Shown piece by piece: positions 6,912 to 9,464 of a stretch of 9,464 nt of DNA (position 1 is the stretch's first letter; every line of letters begins with the position of its first letter). The stretch covers positions 1 through 9,464 of the forward strand of contig JAUSIF010000027.1 of NCBI GenBank assembly GCA_030648135.1. Direction: 5' to 3'. This DNA comes from Xanthobacteraceae bacterium (GTDB taxonomy: Bacteria > Pseudomonadota > Alphaproteobacteria > Rhizobiales > Xanthobacteraceae). Below the pieces are notes generated by a model. It was not told the DNA's origin. It saw only the letters and a list, made by a program, of their open reading frames with translations, and did not search any database. A program made the translations under genes and the position numbers.

Positions 6912-7781
6912 TCAAGCGAGTATGGTCGCGACCACCCACCAGTCCGGCCGCCCGGCGCGGATTTCCCCGGCGGCTTCCTCGGCTTCCTCGGCGCTGTCGT
7001 AGAGCCCGAACAGGCTCGATCCCGAACCCGACATGCGGATCAGCCGCACGCCGTTGGTGTCGTTTAGGCATTCCTGCGCCGCCGCGATCACCGGAACTTG
7101 CGAGCGCGCCGCCCGCTCCAGATCGTTCGCCTCGTTGGCGAGGAATTCGTAGAGCGCCGCGCGCTCTTTGGGTATATCGCCCTCGCTATAGGGCTTCTCA
7201 CGCCGGTTTCCGGGCACGAGTTCGAGGGCGCGGAACACCGACGCGGTCGCAACCGGCACGCCGGGGTAGACGATGACAGCGGGAAGTTTCGGCAGTTCGA
7301 TCGGAGACGAAAGCTTCTCACCGACACCATGCATCAGCCGCGCCTTCGCCTCCAGACAAACCGGCACGTCCGCACCCGTTGCCCGCGCCGCGTCGAGAAG
7401 CCGCGGATCGTCCGGTGCGAGATCATTGGCTTGCGCGATGAGCCGCAAGGCCGCCGCTGCGTCGGAGGAACCGCCTCCGAGTCCCGCCCCGACCGGCAGC
7501 CTTTTCACGAGATCGAAACGGCCGAGCTTCAGCCTCTCGATTCGCTCGGCCAGCGCCCGTGCGGCGACGAGCACGAGATTGTCGGCATCGGGACCCGTGC
7601 TCATCGCCGTCGGTCCGCTGATCGTGAGTTCGAGCGCTGAGCCGGGGTTCAGCGCGAGGTCGTCTCCCACCGCGGCAAAAGCGACGAGACTGGCGAGTTC
7701 ATGAAATCCGTCGCTGCGCCGTCTGAGCACACGCAGCGTCAGGTTCACCTTGGCAGGAGCGCGGTTTGTGAGACGGAGCAT
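6912..7781 (-). CDS. ispE: 4-diphosphocytidyl-2-C-methyl-D-erythritol kinase
   Basis: GHMP-family kinase that phosphorylates the 2-hydroxyl of CDP-methylerythritol with ATP, the fourth step of the MEP isoprenoid pathway in the cytoplasm. With this start it has 289 residues, close to E. coli IspE (283). PAKVNLTLRV (9-18) holds the conserved Lys11; the ATP loop PVGAGLGGGSSDAAA spans 96-110; GADVPVC carries the catalytic Asp138; and the third GHMP motif MSGSGSSLFG is at 250-259. ATG 7781 places the conserved start after eight residues, as in the family, but it lacks a visible Shine-Dalgarno: a GC hairpin sits directly before it. ATG 7868 would add 29 Ala/Arg-rich residues and also lacks a ribosome binding site. 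The gene ends 3 nt from the stop of the converging polyprenyl synthase. Function is firm; the start is uncertain. Confidence 0.93.
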   Translation of the reverse strand: MLRLTNRAPAKVNLTLRVLRRRSDGFHELASLVAFAAVGDDLALNPGSALELTISGPTAMSTGPDADNLVLVAARALAERIERLKLGRFDLVKRLPVGAGLGGGSSDAAAALRLIAQANDLAPDDPRLLDAARATGADVPVCLEAKARLMHGVGEKLSSPIELPKLPAVIVYPGVPVATASVFRALELVPGNRREKPYSEGDIPKERAALYEFLANEANDLERAARSQVPVIAAAQECLNDTNGVRLIRMSGSGSSLFGLYDSAEEAEEAAGEIRAGRPDWWVVATILA

Positions 7782-7954
7782 GGGCGCAACCGCCCGAACA
7801 TGACGAGACCGGCGCAGCCATGCAACCGCATCGGCCCACCGTCCGAGACCGATCCTTGCGGCGGCCATGATTCGGAGGCATGTTCGCCATGGTTTGCGGT
7901 CACGTCGACCGATCGGGCCAATGGCACTTGGCGCTTGCGGGGAGAAATGAGGCT
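7782..7954. promoter_or_regulatory. Divergent region between ispE and the TPR gene
   Basis: About 170 nt if the preferred starts are right; shorter if either gene starts further upstream. It must carry both promoters, but I could not pick convincing -35/-10 pairs on either strand. Next to ispE is a 5-bp GC hairpin, GGGCG (7782-7786) and CGCCC (7791-7795) around a 4-nt loop. GGAGG at 7874-7878 and GGGGAG at 7939-7944 are ribosome-binding-like sites for two alternative starts of the TPR gene. Confidence 0.35.
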
Positions 7955-9464
7955 TTGACCGGGATTCCCTTCCGTCTTGATTTCGTCACGGCGCTTGCGG
8001 CAGGCGTGTTTTTCACGTCCGCCGCTGTTGCCGAGGCCCCTTCGCCGGTCGAGATCACGCGCACCTCGGCTACCGGCAACTATCTTGCCGCGCGCTTTGC
8101 GGGTGCCACCCGCGACATGACTGCCGCGGCCGCCTATTACCGCGCCGCGCTCAAGTCCGATCCCCGTAATGCGGACCTGATCGAACGTACCTTCCTGGTC
8201 GTGCTCGCCGACGGCGCGGTCGATGAATCGATGGTGCTCGCCGAGCGCCTGGTCGGCATCGATCGCACCCACCGTATCGCCCGGCTCACCCTGGCCATGC
8301 GCGCGATCAAGCGCGCCCAATACGCTCCCGCCCGCGCCCATCTCGTCCAATCCATCCGCGGTCCGATCGCCGACCTCACCGCGACGCTCATCGGTGCCTG
8401 GACGCTGGCTGCAAACAACGACGTAAAAACCGCGATCGAGAACATCGACCGGCTGCAAGGGCCCGAATGGTACGTGGCGTTCAAGGATCTGCACGCCGGT
8501 CTCATGCTCGACTTCGCGGGCCAGCGAAAGGAGGCGGGTAAGCGCCTCGAGCGTGCCTATCAGCAAGACAAGAATTCGCTGCGGACGGTCGACGCCTATG
8601 CCCGCTGGGCCTCGCGCAACGGCGATCGCAAGAAAGCGCTCGAAGTTTATGCCGCCTTCTCGAAGCTTCTGCCCAACCATCCGCTGGTCCAGGCGGCGGT
8701 CGCGGAGCTGGAGGCCGACCGCACGCTTAGTCCCATGCTCCGCTCGGTCCAGGCGGGAGCCGCCGAAGTCCTATTCGGGCTCGGCGCCGCGCTCGGTCGC
8801 CAAGGCGGCGAGGACCTCGGCCTCGTCTATCTCCAGCTCGCGCTTTATCTCGAACCGGAGCATCCGCTGGCGCTGTTGTCGCTCGGCGACCTCTACGAGA
8901 CGCTGAAGAAGCCCGAGCAAGCGATCATGGTCTTTGCCCGCGTGCCCGCCCATTCGCCCTTGAAGCGCAATGCCGAGATTCAGCGCGGCCTCGATCTCGA
9001 TGCACTGGAGCAAACCGCGGAGGCGCGCCAGCTGCTCGAAACGATCGTCGAGAGCAATCACAAGGACCTCGAAGCCATCACCGCCCTCGGCAACGTGTTG
9101 CGCGCCCGCAAGCTGTATCAAGAGGCGGTTGGCGTCTACAGCAAGGGCGTCGCTCTTCTCACCGAGCCCGCGCGCCAGCATTGGACCTTGTTCTATTTTC
9201 GCGGCATCTGCCACGAGCGCTCCAAGAATTGGCCGCAGGCGGAGAAGGATTTCGAGAAAGCGCTCGAGCTCTTTCCGGATCAGCCGCAGACTTTGAACTA
9301 TCTGGGCTATTCGTGGGTGGACCAGGGTCTCCATCTCGACAAGGCGCTCGGGATGATCCGCCGCGCGGTGGAATTGCGCCCCAACGACGGCTACATCATC
9401 GACAGCCTGGGCTGGGCCTATTACCGCCTCGGCCGCTACGAGGAGGCGGCCAAGGAACTCGAGC
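7955..9464 (+). CDS. Secreted tetratricopeptide repeat protein (partial, C-terminus off the right edge)
   Basis: A TPR protein reading through to the window end, with about 503 residues visible. From TTG 7955 it begins MTGIPFRLDF, then a hydrophobic stretch and AAVA-E at 23-27, a good Sec signal peptide with cleavage near residue 26. The body is a series of alpha-helical hairpin repeats (AAAYYRAALKSDPRNADL near 58-75; LGDLYETLKKPEQAIMVFARV). The C-terminal part from about residue 448 (NYLGYSWVDQGLHLDKAL, then SLGWAYYRLGRYEEAA) shows textbook TPR units. It probably acts as a periplasmic or outer-membrane-associated scaffold; no enzyme motif is visible. In-frame ATG 7889 (GGAGG 10 nt upstream) or ATG 7880 would lengthen the N-terminus to an acidic, unusually long signal n-region; a TGA at 7868-7870 limits the frame. 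From memory it is a standard neighbour of ispE in Rhizobiales. The start is uncertain. Confidence 0.85.
   Translation, partial: MTGIPFRLDFVTALAAGVFFTSAAVAEAPSPVEITRTSATGNYLAARFAGATRDMTAAAAYYRAALKSDPRNADLIERTFLVVLADGAVDESMVLAERLVGIDRTHRIARLTLAMRAIKRAQYAPARAHLVQSIRGPIADLTATLIGAWTLAANNDVKTAIENIDRLQGPEWYVAFKDLHAGLMLDFAGQRKEAGKRLERAYQQDKNSLRTVDAYARWASRNGDRKKALEVYAAFSKLLPNHPLVQAAVAELEADRTLSPMLRSVQAGAAEVLFGLGAALGRQGGEDLGLVYLQLALYLEPEHPLALLSLGDLYETLKKPEQAIMVFARVPAHSPLKRNAEIQRGLDLDALEQTAEARQLLETIVESNHKDLEAITALGNVLRARKLYQEAVGVYSKGVALLTEPARQHWTLFYFRGICHERSKNWPQAEKDFEKALELFPDQPQTLNYLGYSWVDQGLHLDKALGMIRRAVELRPNDGYIIDSLGWAYYRLGRYEEAAKELE

Noticed and set aside
5868..7276. Long open frames in and across the polyprenyl synthase (345 residues antisense, 468 residues in another plus frame)
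   Set aside because: Their translations are Arg/Ala/Gly/His-rich without recognisable motifs. They arise because high third-position GC removes stop codons from the other frames of the real gene.
1..9464. tRNA or rRNA genes, CRISPR array, insertion sequence, prophage or toxin-antitoxin module
   Set aside because: I saw no regularly spaced repeats, terminal inverted repeats, transposase or integrase motifs, or cloverleaf-like sequence. Protein-coding genes account for nearly all of the window.

Overview
The window looks like a chromosomal segment of a high-GC alphaproteobacterium, most likely a Hyphomicrobiales (Rhizobiales) relative. This rests on the strong G/C bias at third codon positions in the core genes. 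It also rests on a neighbourhood I recall from that order: TPR protein, ispE, long-chain polyprenyl diphosphate synthase, DUF2007, N6-adenine methyltransferase, S49 peptidase, short membrane protein. The taxonomic call is inference; no rRNA or marker tree was available.

Layout. From 1 to 5759 seven genes lie on the minus strand in one tightly packed, probably co-transcribed run. In transcription order they are a GT2 membrane glycosyltransferase, a DUF2007 protein, a TrmN6-like methyltransferase, an S49 (SppA/SohB-like) peptidase, a 62-residue membrane protein, a MacA-type adaptor and a MacB-type ABC exporter that runs off the left edge. Junctions are 4-nt start/stop overlaps (ATGA, GTGA), one longer overlap, or gaps of 2 to 23 nt. 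A 138-nt divergent region (5760-5897) separates this run from the plus-strand polyprenyl diphosphate synthase (5898-6908). That gene meets minus-strand ispE (6912-7781) tail to tail with 3 nt between stop codons. A divergent region of about 170 nt follows, then a plus-strand secreted TPR protein that runs off the right edge.

How the genes fit together. IspE (MEP pathway, building IPP/DMAPP) and the long-chain polyprenyl synthase (quinone side chain) are two steps of isoprenoid supply. The GT2 enzyme with C-terminal membrane helices resembles DPM1-type enzymes that glycosylate polyprenyl phosphates, so a link to lipid carriers is possible but unproven. MacA and MacB would form an inner-membrane and periplasmic export pump, needing an outer-membrane TolC-type partner not present here. 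The methyltransferase, DUF2007 protein and peptidase look like conserved housekeeping passengers. The macAB pair is the part that looks least native, because a hand count shows macB is less GC-biased at third positions than its neighbours.

I see no tRNA, rRNA, CRISPR array, insertion sequence or clear intrinsic terminator. I do not see a convincing new biological system; the findings are modest gene-context, start-site and small-structure observations.
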